Part shown: piece after piece, positions 1-8,509 of the stretch
Numbering within the stretch: the first letter of the stretch is position 1
How the letters are laid out: each line of letters opens with the position of its first letter
Source of the DNA: Flavobacteriales bacterium
Lineage (GTDB): Bacteria > Bacteroidota > Bacteroidia > Flavobacteriales > Flavobacteriaceae
Assembly: GCA_002705485.1 (NCBI GenBank)
Contig: PAGT01000070.1
Coordinates: 5,923 to 21,513 of the forward strand
Reading direction: 5' to 3'
DNA length: 15,591 nucleotides
Program-made: the position numbers and the translations under genes
Notes under the pieces: generated by a model
The model's input: the letters and a program-made list of their open reading frames with translations, nothing else
Database searches by the model: none
What the model was told of the DNA's origin: nothing

Positions 1-1611
1 TTTTTGATAACCTTCCGCTTGCTTTAATGGAACAAAAGGATGGATATTATTCCATTTTGACCAACTTAGTGGTATCATTTCAGATGCAGCATTTAGTTTC
101 ATTGTACAGGAACCTAAAGAAATCATTGATTGCGTCAGCGAAAGATCTTTTCTCTCCAAGCTTTTGATATATCTCATTAAGCTTGTTTCTGAGTGGTGAA
201 TATTGAAAATTTTATTATCCAAAAAATCTGTAAATCTTTTATATTTTTTAGGGATTTTAGATTCTTTATTATCTAACTGTATTTTTACTGAACTATTATT
301 GGTAGCTTCTGCTAAAATATCAACAATAATTTGTATGTCATTTTCAGAGGTATTTTCGTTTAATGAAATAGTGAATGTTTCTTTATCAATATAGTTGAAA
401 TTGATTTTGTTTTTTTCAGCAATTTCTTTAATCGTATTACTTGGTCCTTTGCACTGAAGTGTATCAAAATAATTTTTATTTAATTGATCAATCCCAATCT
501 TTTTAAGGGAATTTTCCAGAGAAACAGTCAAATGGTGAATTTTTGAAGCAATTCTTCTCAACCCTTTAGGGCCATGAAAAACAGCATACATACTTGCCAT
601 TACAGCTAACAGAACTTGAGATGTACAAATATTAGATGTAGCTCTATCTCTTTTGATGTGTTGTTCTCTTGTTTGAAGAGCCATTCTTAGAGCTCTGTCT
701 CCATTCGAATCTTTCGTAATTCCTATTATTCTACCTGGGATTGATCTTTTGTATTCCTCTTTTGTTGCAAAGAACGCAGCATGAGGACCACCATAACCAA
801 GCGGAATACCAAACCTTTGAGAAGTCCCAACAACAACATCGACATCAAATAAAGCAGGTTCTTTTATTAAACACAAAGCAAGAAGGTCTGCAGCTATAAT
901 AATCTTTAAGTCATTGGACTTAGCTATTTTACAATAATTTTCTATGTCCTTAATTTCTCCAAAAATTCCAGGATATTGAAAGAAACATCCAAAGAAATCT
1001 TCGGAGTAATTAAAATTAGAGGGGTCTCCGATTATTACATCAATTCCTAAAGGTTCTGCTCTAGTTTGTAATAATGATATTGTCTGTTTTAATGAGTCGC
1101 CTGAAACAAAGAATTTACAAACATTTCTCTTTTTTTGATCTCTTGTTCTGCAACTGTATATCATCGTCATGGCTTCGGCAGCAGATGTACTTTCATCTAA
1201 TAAAGATGCATTGGAAAGTTCCATTCCAGTCAAATCACAAATTGTCGTTTGATAATTCAGTAGGGCTTCCATTCTTCCTTGAGCAATTTCAGCTTGATAT
1301 GGCGTGTATGCTGTGTACCAACTAGGATTTTCGAGGATGTTTCTCTTTATTACAGATGGTATAATAGATTCATTGTAACCCAGACCTATAAATGATTTGA
1401 AGACTTTATTTTCACACGAGAGTTCTTCAATATGATTTAAAAATTCATTTTCAGAAATTGCATCATCTAGCTTTAGATCTTTTTTAAGTCTTATATTCTC
1501 AGGTATGGTTTGCTCTATTAATTCTTCAACATTTTTCACTCCGATATAGCTCAGAATCTCTTTTTTTTGGTCGTTGTTGATTCCTATGTGTCTTAATGAA
1601 AAATCACTCAT
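1..1611 (-). CDS. gcvP: Glycine dehydrogenase (decarboxylating), P protein of the glycine cleavage system, N-terminal part
   Basis: This is the PLP-dependent P protein, which decarboxylates glycine and passes the aminomethyl group to the lipoyl arm of the H protein, in the cytoplasm. The frame is open without a stop from the ATG at 1611 to the left edge, giving 537 residues of a family usually near 950, so the C-terminal half is outside the window. Visible landmarks are the N-terminal RHIG (7-10), YTPYQAEIAQGR (102-113), GYGGPH (272-277), LGSCTMKLN (499-507) and HPFVP (524-528), all in the expected order for a single-chain GcvP. The lysine that binds PLP should lie in the missing part (about residue 700 in E. 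coli numbering, from memory). The start is supported by the conserved RHIG at residue 7. It is divergent from the membrane-protein gene at 1728 across 116 bases. Confidence 0.97.
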   Translation of the reverse strand, partial: MSDFSLRHIGINNDQKKEILSYIGVKNVEELIEQTIPENIRLKKDLKLDDAISENEFLNHIEELSCENKVFKSFIGLGYNESIIPSVIKRNILENPSWYTAYTPYQAEIAQGRMEALLNYQTTICDLTGMELSNASLLDESTSAAEAMTMIYSCRTRDQKKRNVCKFFVSGDSLKQTISLLQTRAEPLGIDVIIGDPSNFNYSEDFFGCFFQYPGIFGEIKDIENYCKIAKSNDLKIIIAADLLALCLIKEPALFDVDVVVGTSQRFGIPLGYGGPHAAFFATKEEYKRSIPGRIIGITKDSNGDRALRMALQTREQHIKRDRATSNICTSQVLLAVMASMYAVFHGPKGLRRIASKIHHLTVSLENSLKKIGIDQLNKNYFDTLQCKGPSNTIKEIAEKNKINFNYIDKETFTISLNENTSENDIQIIVDILAEATNNSSVKIQLDNKESKIPKKYKRFTDFLDNKIFNIHHSETSLMRYIKSLERKDLSLTQSMISLGSCTMKLNAASEMIPLSWSKWNNIHPFVPLKQAEGYQK

Positions 1612-1727
1612 AATTTGAAAAAAATTTATTCAAAAATAAATAATATAACAATAAAAAATAATACAATTTTGTAATTAAATTTTAAAGTTTTCAACTCAAA
1701 AAGATTAAATTGTTAACACCAAAATAA
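1612..1727. promoter_or_regulatory. Divergent A/T-rich spacer with candidate gcvP promoter
   Basis: This spacer lies between the divergent gcvP and UbiA-like genes and is almost pure A/T. On the minus strand TATTTTTG (1631-1638) matches the Bacteroidota -7 consensus TAnnTTTG and lies 19 bases before the gcvP ATG. No TTTG is found at the ideal distance upstream, so the call is weak. For the plus-strand gene the nearest match is CAATTTTG (1664-1671), one mismatch from consensus. There is no GC-rich fold resembling a glycine riboswitch. Confidence 0.3.
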
Positions 1728-2555
1728 TTGAAAATATTGAATTCAATTTTTGACTTTTATATTAAATCTAGTATTCATTTATCAATATGTTTAGTAGCTC
1801 TGTCAATGATAAGTTACCACACTTTGGGTATTTACTTTAATGAAATCATCTTATTTTGCTCTTTTGCTGCAACTTTGGTAGTATATAATTACATCAAGTT
1901 TTTTTCAACTATATATAAAAATAATTTCAAAGAAAAAAAATCAATTGTTCCTATTAAGATAGTTACAATGCTTGTTTTAGTTATTTTGACTTCATTGTTG
2001 TTTTATTTAAGTTATAAAACAATATTTCTAGGTTTAATCATTTTAATATTTTGTTTGGCTTATGTTTATCCATTGTATGGTATAAATAAAAATATAAGAA
2101 ACTTTGGAGGACTTAAGGTTTTTATTGTGGCTATTTGTTGGTCCTCGACATCAGTTTTGATCCCAGTCTTTGAGAGTTCTATTAACCTTGAAAAAAATTC
2201 GATTTTAATTTTTTTTCAAAGATTTTTCTTTGTTTTTGCCTATACATTACCATTTGAAATTAGAGATTTGAAATATGATTTACCCTCATTAAAAACTATT
2301 CCTCAGATTTTTGGAGTAAGAAAAGCAAAATATTTTGCAATTGTAAGTTTATTAATCTTTATTATATTTTCATTAGGTCTTCACATTCAAAACCCTGTTT
2401 TTTTTTATTCAGAGCTTTTAACCGCTTTCTTGTGTGCTGGTTTGATACTTTTTTCTGAAAAAAACCAAAAAAAATATTTTTCTAGTTTTTTAGTTGAGTC
2501 TTTGCCAATTTTTTGGTTGGCTACCATAGTCTTTTTTAAATATTTATTTAATTGA
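1728..2555 (+). CDS. UbiA prenyltransferase-like polytopic membrane protein lacking the first Asp motif
   Basis: This 275-residue protein is strongly hydrophobic, with about eight likely membrane segments, the last ending at the C-terminus. Residues 177-192 (EIRDLKYDLPSLKTIP) followed by G196 resemble the second Asp-rich motif of the UbiA superfamily (DxxxD, here D180 and D184, then KTIP). The first motif, NDxxDxxxD in active enzymes, would fall at the YNYIKFF region near N54, where the asparagine remains but the aspartates are absent. It may therefore be an inactive or altered relative rather than a working prenyltransferase; no substrate can be named. The start is TTG at 1728, directly after an in-frame TAA; TTG at 1737 is also possible, but the first in-frame ATG (residue 27) would cut the first membrane segment. 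Its 3' end overlaps purE by 12 bases, tail to tail. Confidence 0.6.
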   Translation: MKILNSIFDFYIKSSIHLSICLVALSMISYHTLGIYFNEIILFCSFAATLVVYNYIKFFSTIYKNNFKEKKSIVPIKIVTMLVLVILTSLLFYLSYKTIFLGLIILIFCLAYVYPLYGINKNIRNFGGLKVFIVAICWSSTSVLIPVFESSINLEKNSILIFFQRFFFVFAYTLPFEIRDLKYDLPSLKTIPQIFGVRKAKYFAIVSLLIFIIFSLGLHIQNPVFFYSELLTAFLCAGLILFSEKNQKKYFSSFLVESLPIFWLATIVFFKYLFN

Positions 2556-3020
2556 GTCTTTACTAACTTTTAATTTCAAATCCGCTTTGTATTCCAATAT
2601 TTTTTTTTGAATATCTTTTTCTTTAATTCCTATGATTTCAGCAGCTAAAATTCCAGCATTCTTTGATCCATTTAATGCAACTGTTGCTACAGGTACTCCA
2701 CCCGGCATTTGAAGGATCGACAAAATTGAATCCCAACCATCGATTGAGTTTCTCGATTTTATGGGGACACCTATTATTGGAAGCGGTGAAATTGAAGCAA
2801 CCATACCAGGTAAGTGTGCGGCCCCACCAGCACCAGCTATTATTACACTTATTTCCCTTTCATGGGCATTTTTAGCATATTCCATCATTTTTTCTGGTGT
2901 TCTATGGGCTGAGACAATATCAGCCTCATATGGGATCCCTAAATCTTTTAAAATATCAATTGCTTCTTGCATCACCGGAAGATCTGATTTACTTCCCATT
3001 ATTATTCCGACTTTTCCCAT
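2544..3020 (-). CDS. purE: N5-carboxyaminoimidazole ribonucleotide mutase
   Basis: PurE moves the carboxyl group of N5-CAIR to carbon 4, giving CAIR in de novo purine synthesis; it is a cytoplasmic octamer in characterised bacteria. At 158 residues it has the normal class I length. Motifs seen are MGSKSD (8-13), SAHRTP (37-42, with the catalytic-type His39), AGAGGAAHLPGM (62-73) and the loop around PIIGVPIKS (81-89). The adjacent purK gene indicates the class I (N5-CAIR mutase) reaction rather than direct carboxylation of AIR. The ATG at 3020 is one base past the purK stop, so the two are probably co-transcribed and translationally coupled. No terminator hairpin is visible at its 3' end, which runs 12 bases into the convergent membrane-protein gene. 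Confidence 0.98.
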   Translation of the reverse strand: MGKVGIIMGSKSDLPVMQEAIDILKDLGIPYEADIVSAHRTPEKMMEYAKNAHEREISVIIAGAGGAAHLPGMVASISPLPIIGVPIKSRNSIDGWDSILSILQMPGGVPVATVALNGSKNAGILAAEIIGIKEKDIQKKILEYKADLKLKVSKDSIK

Positions 3021-3021
3021 A

Positions 3022-4176
3022 TTATTTGGATTTAATAGTTATAGTTTTTTTTATTGATTTGGCAACTTCTAAACCATTTTCAAGGTTTGTATCAAGTACA
3101 GTTACATGACCCATTTTTCTGTTTGGTTTGGTTTTACTTTTTCCATAAATATGTATGGAAACATTATTATTTTGCATGGCTTTTTCTATTCCTGAATAAG
3201 AAACAGAGCCAGTTTGTCCTTCTTCACCAACTAAATTAACCATAATTGCATAACTATTTGGCTTAGAGCAACCTAATGGTAAGTTGAGTATAGATCTAAT
3301 GTGCTGATCAAATTGAGAGCTAATACAGGCTTCAATTGAGTAGTGAGCACTGTTATGGGGTCTAGGGGCAACTTCATTTACCAATATTTGGTTATCTTTT
3401 GTCATAAACATTTCTACAGTGAGTAATCCAACATTCTCAAAAGCATCAGCTAAATTTAAAGCAACTCCCTTTGCCTTTTCAACAACCTCTTTATCTATTT
3501 GAGCTGGACATAGTACATATTCAACTTGATTGGAATTAGAATTGAATATCATTTCGACCATTGGAAAAATCTCAATTTGGCCAGACTTATTTCTGACTAC
3601 TGTGGTTGCTAATTCTTTTTTGAACGGCACATAATCTTCAATTATGAACTCAGAATCAGGTAAATCAGTTATTTCATTAAGAGAGTTGATTTTTTTTACT
3701 CCGTATCCGTCATATCCAAATTTTGTTTTTTTCCAAATACAAGGAAAGTTAATATCGTTATTTTTTGAAAATTCTAAAAAATCTGAAATAGATTTGAAAA
3801 ATCTGTATTTTGCTGTTGGAATATTATTTTCTATAAAAAACTTTTTCTGCATACTTTTGTCCTGAATAATCTTAAGTGTAGATGGTCTTGGGAATATATC
3901 AATTCCCTCAGACTCTAACTTTTCTAATGCTTTCGTATTTACATGTTCAATTTCGTATGTAACTAAATCACATTTCTTACCAAACTCATAAACTGCATCG
4001 TGGTCCATTAAGTCACCCAAAAAAAACTCATTACATAGATTTTTACACGGAGAGTCATTGTTAGGGTCTAAAATTTTAGAATTTATATTATACCTTGAGG
4101 TAACTTGCAGTAACATTTTACCAAGTTGGCCCCCTCCAATAATTCCTAGTTTCAAATTTGAATAATTTAGATTCAT
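3022..4176 (-). CDS. purK: N5-carboxyaminoimidazole ribonucleotide synthase
   Basis: PurK uses ATP and bicarbonate to carboxylate AIR to N5-CAIR, the substrate of PurE encoded just downstream. The protein (384 residues) has the ATP-grasp layout: N-terminal dinucleotide-like fold with GIIGGGQLGKM (11-21), EIEHVN (75-80), central ATP-grasp part with KTKFGYDGYGV (150-160), VEMF (254-257), the metal/phosphate segment NEVAPRPHNSAHY (267-279), and the C-terminal KPNRKMGHVT (350-359). Length and motif order are normal for the family. The start is the ATG at 4176, placing the GGGQLG loop ten or so residues in, as usual. It is divergent from adk across 90 bases. Confidence 0.98.
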   Translation of the reverse strand: MNLNYSNLKLGIIGGGQLGKMLLQVTSRYNINSKILDPNNDSPCKNLCNEFFLGDLMDHDAVYEFGKKCDLVTYEIEHVNTKALEKLESEGIDIFPRPSTLKIIQDKSMQKKFFIENNIPTAKYRFFKSISDFLEFSKNNDINFPCIWKKTKFGYDGYGVKKINSLNEITDLPDSEFIIEDYVPFKKELATTVVRNKSGQIEIFPMVEMIFNSNSNQVEYVLCPAQIDKEVVEKAKGVALNLADAFENVGLLTVEMFMTKDNQILVNEVAPRPHNSAHYSIEACISSQFDQHIRSILNLPLGCSKPNSYAIMVNLVGEEGQTGSVSYSGIEKAMQNNNVSIHIYGKSKTKPNRKMGHVTVLDTNLENGLEVAKSIKKTITIKSK

Positions 4177-4266
4177 AATTCATTACAAAAATACGTTAAA
4201 ATATAAAGTAGAGAGAAATTATTTAAATCTTGAAATAGGTATATTTGTTTAAATAATTATTGATAA
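4177..4266. promoter_or_regulatory. Divergent spacer with candidate purK and adk promoters
   Basis: This 90-base A/T-rich region lies between purK (minus) and adk (plus). TATATTTG at 4240-4247 on the plus strand matches TAnnTTTG and would serve adk. TATTTTTG on the minus strand (4186-4193) matches the same consensus, ten bases from the purK start, giving a very short leader. Neither has a TTTG at the ideal upstream distance, so both are tentative. In this base composition such octamers can occur by chance. Confidence 0.35.
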
Positions 4267-4848
4267 ATGATTAATTTAATATTATTTGGAAAGCCAGGTT
4301 CGGGAAAAGGTACCCAAGCTGAATTTGTGAGGAAAAGTTACAATCTAGTTCACATATCAACTGGTGATGTTTTTAGAACAAATATTGCAAAAAATACTGA
4401 TTTAGGAATTCTTGCAAAGTCTTACATGGATAAAGGTGAATTGGTACCTGACGACGTAACAATTAAGATGCTTGAAGAGGAGGTAAACAAAAATCAGCGT
4501 TCAAAGGGTTTTATTTTTGATGGTTTTCCTAGAACCACAAAACAGGCAGAGATACTAGACAAGTTTTTGAGTGATCAAAATCTAAAGATATCAATGACCA
4601 TTGCTTTAGATGTTGATGAGAAAATTCTTATAAAAAGACTTTTAGATCGAGGAAAACAAAGTGGAAGATCAGATGACCAAGATATAATCAAAATCCAAAA
4701 TAGATTTGATGAGTACAATAAAAAAACTTTAGAACTAATAGATTTCTATAAGGCTCAAAATAAGTTTTTTTCAATTGATGGTTCGGGAACGATTAATGAA
4801 ATCACTCAACGTCTTTTTAAAACAATTGATAAATTTAAAAATGACTGA
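4267..4848 (+). CDS. adk: Adenylate kinase
   Basis: Adenylate kinase interconverts ATP plus AMP with two ADP in the cytoplasm. The 193-residue protein carries the P-loop GKPGSGKGTQ (8-17), the AMP-site STGD (31-34) with Arg37, the FDGFPRT segment (84-90), and a short LID around DRGKQSGRSDD (127-137) including R134, with R146 further on. The LID is the short form without four zinc-binding cysteines, and the overall length fits this short-LID group. The ATG at 4267 directly follows an in-frame TAA (4264-4266), and the P-loop position supports it. It heads a plus-strand run and overlaps obg by 8 bases, so the two are surely one transcript. Confidence 0.98.
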   Translation: MINLILFGKPGSGKGTQAEFVRKSYNLVHISTGDVFRTNIAKNTDLGILAKSYMDKGELVPDDVTIKMLEEEVNKNQRSKGFIFDGFPRTTKQAEILDKFLSDQNLKISMTIALDVDEKILIKRLLDRGKQSGRSDDQDIIKIQNRFDEYNKKTLELIDFYKAQNKFFSIDGSGTINEITQRLFKTIDKFKND

Positions 4849-5839
4849 GGGAAACTTTGTTGATTATGTTAAAGTTAATGTTAGATCTGGAAATGGGGGA
4901 AAAGGTTCTTCTCATTTCAGAAGAGAAAAATACGTTGCGAAGGGTGGACCCGACGGCGGTGATGGTGGTAGAGGAGGACATGTAATAATAATAGGAAACA
5001 AGTCTCTTTGGACATTATATCACTTTAAACACAAAAGACATTTTAAATCTGAACATGGAGGGGATGGGAGTAGAAATAGAAGTTCGGGAACTGACGGAAA
5101 AGATCTTCACATTGAAGTTCCAATTGGAACAATTATCAGAAATTCTGAAACAAACGAAATTATATGTGAAAGTTTAAATCATGGTGAAGAACATGTAATT
5201 TTGGAGGGTGGTTTAGGAGGAAGGGGTAATTGGAATTTCAAAAGCCCAACGAACCAGGCGCCGAGATACTCACAACCTGGATTGAAAGGGAAAGAATTGC
5301 AACTAACTATTGAATTAAAGGTTTTAGCTGATGTTGGGTTGGTTGGTTTTCCTAATGCTGGTAAATCAACTTTGTTGAAGACTATGACATCAGCCAAACC
5401 CAAAATCGGAAATTATGAATTTACAACATTGAAACCCAATTTAGGAATTGTTGAATATCGGGATTACAAATCATTTGTAATGGCTGATATCCCGGGAATA
5501 ATTGAGGGTGCTTCGCAGGGTAGGGGGCTAGGTCATTATTTTTTAAGGCATATTGAAAGAAATTCCCTTCTGCTTTTTATGATTTCTTGCCAAAATAATG
5601 TCTTGGAAAGATTTAATATACTTTTGAGGGAATTAAAAGAGTACAACCCAGAATTAGTTGATAAAGATATCATTTTAGCAATTTCAAAAACTGATTTAAT
5701 CAATGATAATGAGATTGAAAAAATTAGTAATAAACTAAACAATAAAATTAAAGACATTCCATTTGTTTTCATTTCATCTGTTTCAAATAAAGGGATTATA
5801 AAATTGAAAGATATTATTTGGAAAGTTTTAAATAATTAA
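4841..5839 (+). CDS. obg: Obg-family GTPase (ribosome assembly)
   Basis: Obg is an essential GTPase that binds late 50S precursors and links ribosome assembly with growth state. The protein has 332 residues from the ATG at 4841. Residues 1-158 form the glycine-rich Obg domain (KVNVRSGNGGKGSSHFRREK and GGPDGGDGGRGG). The G domain follows: G1 GFPNAGKST (169-177), FTTL (194-197) switch I, G3 DIPG (216-219), G4 SKTD (282-285) and G5-like SSVSNKG (312-318). It lacks an extended C-terminal domain, ending soon after G5. An in-frame ATG at 4775 exists, but the family begins at FVDYVKVNV, so 4841 is preferred; this start lies inside the last codons of adk. The next gene, mpl, begins 7 bases after the stop. 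Confidence 0.97.
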   Translation: MTEGNFVDYVKVNVRSGNGGKGSSHFRREKYVAKGGPDGGDGGRGGHVIIIGNKSLWTLYHFKHKRHFKSEHGGDGSRNRSSGTDGKDLHIEVPIGTIIRNSETNEIICESLNHGEEHVILEGGLGGRGNWNFKSPTNQAPRYSQPGLKGKELQLTIELKVLADVGLVGFPNAGKSTLLKTMTSAKPKIGNYEFTTLKPNLGIVEYRDYKSFVMADIPGIIEGASQGRGLGHYFLRHIERNSLLLFMISCQNNVLERFNILLRELKEYNPELVDKDIILAISKTDLINDNEIEKISNKLNNKIKDIPFVFISSVSNKGIIKLKDIIWKVLNN

Positions 5840-5846
5840 CATATAA

Positions 5847-7208
5847 ATGAAAGTACATTTTATAGCGATCGGGGGAAGTGCTATGCACAATTTAGCGATT
5901 GCTTTAAAATTAAAAGGTTATGATGTCACGGGGAGTGATGATAATATTTTCGAGCCATCAAAATCAAGATTAGAAAAACATGGTTTATTTCCTGTAAAAT
6001 TAGGATGGGATCCATCAAGAATATCTTCTAATATAGACTTTATAATACTTGGAATGCATGCTAAAATTGATAATCCTGAGCTTTTGGAATGTCAAAAAAA
6101 TAATTTAAAAATATACTCTTATCCTGAATTCATTTATGAATTTTCTAAAGAAAAAACTAGGGTTGTCATTGGTGGGAGTCATGGAAAGACATCAATAACA
6201 TCTATTATTTTACATGTGTTAAACAAATGTGGTATTGAAGTTGATTATTTGGTTGGAGCACAGCTTTCAGGTTTTGAAACCATGGTTCATCTTACCGACG
6301 AAAATGAATTCATAGTTATGGAGGGGGATGAATATTTGTCATCACCAATAGATAAAAGACCTAAGTTTCATTTATACAAACCAAATATTGCCTTGATAAA
6401 CGGAATATCATGGGATCACATAAATGTGTTTCCGAGTGAAGAAATTTATACAATTCAATTTGAAAATTTTGTTGAAACCATTGTTGATGGGGGTGTTTTA
6501 GTTTACAATGAAATGGATCTAAAAGTTAAAAAAATTGCAGAATCCTGTCAAAAATCCATAAGAAAGTTAGAATATTCCATGCCAAAACATACAATTGAAA
6601 ATGGAAAAACTTTTTTGAACACAGAAGAGGGCAGGATTCCAATTGAAATTTTTGGAAATCATAATTTAAATAATATTGGTGGAGCAAAATTGGTATGCCA
6701 ACTTATGGGAGTTCATGAACAAAATTTCAACGAATCATTGATGTCATTTAAAGGAGCAGACAAAAGGCTAGAACCAATATTAAAATTATCTGATAGAATT
6801 GTTTTTAAAGACTTTGCCCATTCGCCAAGTAAGGTCCTTGCCACAACTAATGCTTTAAAAGAACAATTTATTGATAGAAAGCTTATTGCAGTTTTAGAAT
6901 TACACACTTTTAGTAGTTTGAATAAACAATTTGTAATTAATTATAAAGATTCTTTAAAAAGTGCTGATTTGAGCATTTTATTTTATGATCCAACTATTGT
7001 TTCTCAAAAAAAACTAGAGTATTTAGATTTTGACTTTTTAAAATCATCATTTAATGATAAAAGACTACACATATTTACTGAAAGTAATAAACTTGAAGAG
7101 TTTTTGTTAAAGCAAAATTATGCAAAAACAAATTTGGTTATTATGAGTTCTGGTAACTTTGCTTCTATAAATTTAAATCACCTTGTTAAAGAAATTAAAT
7201 TACTTTGA
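5847..7208 (+). CDS. mpl: UDP-N-acetylmuramate:L-alanyl-gamma-D-glutamyl-meso-diaminopimelate ligase
   Basis: Mpl is a Mur-ligase relative that rejoins the recycled tripeptide of the cell wall to UDP-MurNAc, using ATP, in the cytoplasm. The 453-residue protein has three Mur-type domains: N-terminal UDP-binding fold (IAIGGSAMHNLAIAL, 6-20, and GYDVTGSDD, 24-32), central ATPase with P-loop GGSHGKTS (109-116), EGDEY (159-163) and NGISWDHINVFP (185-196), and a C-terminal domain with KDFAHSPSK. The GSAMHN glycine loop and the SHGKTS (rather than THGKTT) P-loop set it apart from MurC. Length is normal. The stop TGA shares its last base with the ATG of the following gene. Confidence 0.94.
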   Translation: MKVHFIAIGGSAMHNLAIALKLKGYDVTGSDDNIFEPSKSRLEKHGLFPVKLGWDPSRISSNIDFIILGMHAKIDNPELLECQKNNLKIYSYPEFIYEFSKEKTRVVIGGSHGKTSITSIILHVLNKCGIEVDYLVGAQLSGFETMVHLTDENEFIVMEGDEYLSSPIDKRPKFHLYKPNIALINGISWDHINVFPSEEIYTIQFENFVETIVDGGVLVYNEMDLKVKKIAESCQKSIRKLEYSMPKHTIENGKTFLNTEEGRIPIEIFGNHNLNNIGGAKLVCQLMGVHEQNFNESLMSFKGADKRLEPILKLSDRIVFKDFAHSPSKVLATTNALKEQFIDRKLIAVLELHTFSSLNKQFVINYKDSLKSADLSILFYDPTIVSQKKLEYLDFDFLKSSFNDKRLHIFTESNKLEEFLLKQNYAKTNLVIMSSGNFASINLNHLVKEIKLL

Positions 7209-8509
7209 TGATTCTTATTTATACAAAAAAAATCACACCAAGAATTAAATACATATTCAAACATATTTTAAATCAAAGAATGGGTTTAAAAATTGATTTC
7301 ACGTCTGATGTTAAACTCTTTAAAAAATACGATTTATTCAAAATAAGTTATGATCAAGTTCAATTTCAATCTGAATTTAACGTCAATCCATCTGAAATTC
7401 TTTTTTCATCAAAAATTGAAGATTTAGATATCGATGTTGTAAACTGGGATGGGTTACCAGTTTTTTTTCAAAATGACAACAAAGATTCTTTCAACTTTGA
7501 TATCTTCGGAGCAAGTTTTTATTTAATGTCTAGGTATGAAGAATATTTACTTCATTTAAAAGATAATTTTGGCCGATTTGATCCCTCTTCTAGTTTGGCA
7601 TATAAAAATAGATTTTTGAATAAACCCATTATTGATTTTTGGATTCAAAGATTAGAATCTTATTTAAAAAAAATCTACCCAGAAATTAAATTTAAAAAGA
7701 ATCAATTCAAATTTGAAACAAGATTGGAAGTACCATGCCTTTATGAATATAAAGGTAAAGGGGTTGTTAGAACGATATTTGGAGTTCTAAGAGATGTCCT
7801 CAATTTTGACTTATATAGGTTGTATTTTAGGTTTATGGTACTTATTAAAATAAAAAAAGATCCACTTGACAACTATGAAAGTTGGATAAATATAAATAAC
7901 AAAGCAGGTGTTAAAACAGCATTGTTTTTTTTGATTTCAGACTTTTCTAGATATGATAGAAATCTTAGTTTTTATTCAAAACTTTTTGTAGAAAAGGTAA
8001 AAGATGTCTCCGATTTTTGTGAGGTTTCTCTCTTATCATCTTATTTGTCATCTGAAAATAAATTATTGCTTTCTGAAGAAAAAAACAGATTAAAATCTGT
8101 TATCAATAAACCAGTTTTATATGTAAGACAACACCTATTAAAGTTAAACTTTCCCAACACTTACAGAAATTTTATTAAATTAGGTTTTGAGAGTGATTAT
8201 AGTTTGCAGTATTATGATTTACCTGGTTTTAGAGCTAGTACGTCTAACCCCTTCTTTTTTTATGATTTAGAAAATGAAGTTGAAACCAAGCTTATTTTGA
8301 ATCCTGTTTGTATTTCAGACAGAGTTTTAAAAATATATAAGAAACCAATTTTAGCTAGACAAATCATTGAAGAAATAACAAGGTATATCAAACAGGTAAA
8401 TGGTCAAATGATTATTGTTCTAAATAATTCAATAATTAGCGATGAAAGTAAAAACTATAAATGGAGAAAAATGTTTGATAAATTTCTAATTTCTCATGGA
8501 AAAAAGTAA
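7208..8509 (+). CDS. Polysaccharide-deacetylase-like protein (Bacteroidota family), apparently without metal ligands
   Basis: This 433-residue protein resembles a conserved Bacteroidota family annotated as polysaccharide deacetylase (NodB-like), often seen beside mpl. Shared features are the start MILIYT, DIFGASFYLMSRYEEYL (98-114), FGRFDPSSSLAYKNRFLNKP (121-140), YKGKGVVR (181-188), RQHLLKLNFPNTYRN (307-321), GFRASTSNPFFFYDL (340-354) and the C-terminal WR..FDKFL. In members I recall, metal-binding residues occur as TxDID before the YKGKG segment, as HPSY in the middle and as WHN near the end; here these places read RLEVPC (172-177), LLSSY (275-279) and LNN (405-407). It is therefore probably catalytically dead. 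The chosen ATG (7208) overlaps the mpl stop by one base and gives the family N-terminus; TTG at 7205 would add one residue. No signal peptide is evident. It overlaps the next gene by 14 bases. Confidence 0.7.
   Translation: MILIYTKKITPRIKYIFKHILNQRMGLKIDFTSDVKLFKKYDLFKISYDQVQFQSEFNVNPSEILFSSKIEDLDIDVVNWDGLPVFFQNDNKDSFNFDIFGASFYLMSRYEEYLLHLKDNFGRFDPSSSLAYKNRFLNKPIIDFWIQRLESYLKKIYPEIKFKKNQFKFETRLEVPCLYEYKGKGVVRTIFGVLRDVLNFDLYRLYFRFMVLIKIKKDPLDNYESWININNKAGVKTALFFLISDFSRYDRNLSFYSKLFVEKVKDVSDFCEVSLLSSYLSSENKLLLSEEKNRLKSVINKPVLYVRQHLLKLNFPNTYRNFIKLGFESDYSLQYYDLPGFRASTSNPFFFYDLENEVETKLILNPVCISDRVLKIYKKPILARQIIEEITRYIKQVNGQMIIVLNNSIISDESKNYKWRKMFDKFLISHGKK

Noticed and set aside
1074..1325. Plus-strand reading frame inside gcvP
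   Set aside because: It is a shadow of the well-supported minus-strand gcvP frame and its translation has no recognisable features; the same holds for plus-strand frames inside purE, purK, rlmB and susC, and minus-strand frames inside obg, mpl and rpsL-rpsG.
1612..1727. Glycine riboswitch upstream of gcvP
   Set aside because: The spacer is only 116 bases and nearly all A/T, with no conserved GC-rich helices or room for the aptamer.
4775..4840. N-terminal extension of Obg by 22 residues from an upstream ATG
   Set aside because: It lies wholly within adk in another frame, and Obg proteins start at the equivalent of MTEGNFVDYVKV.
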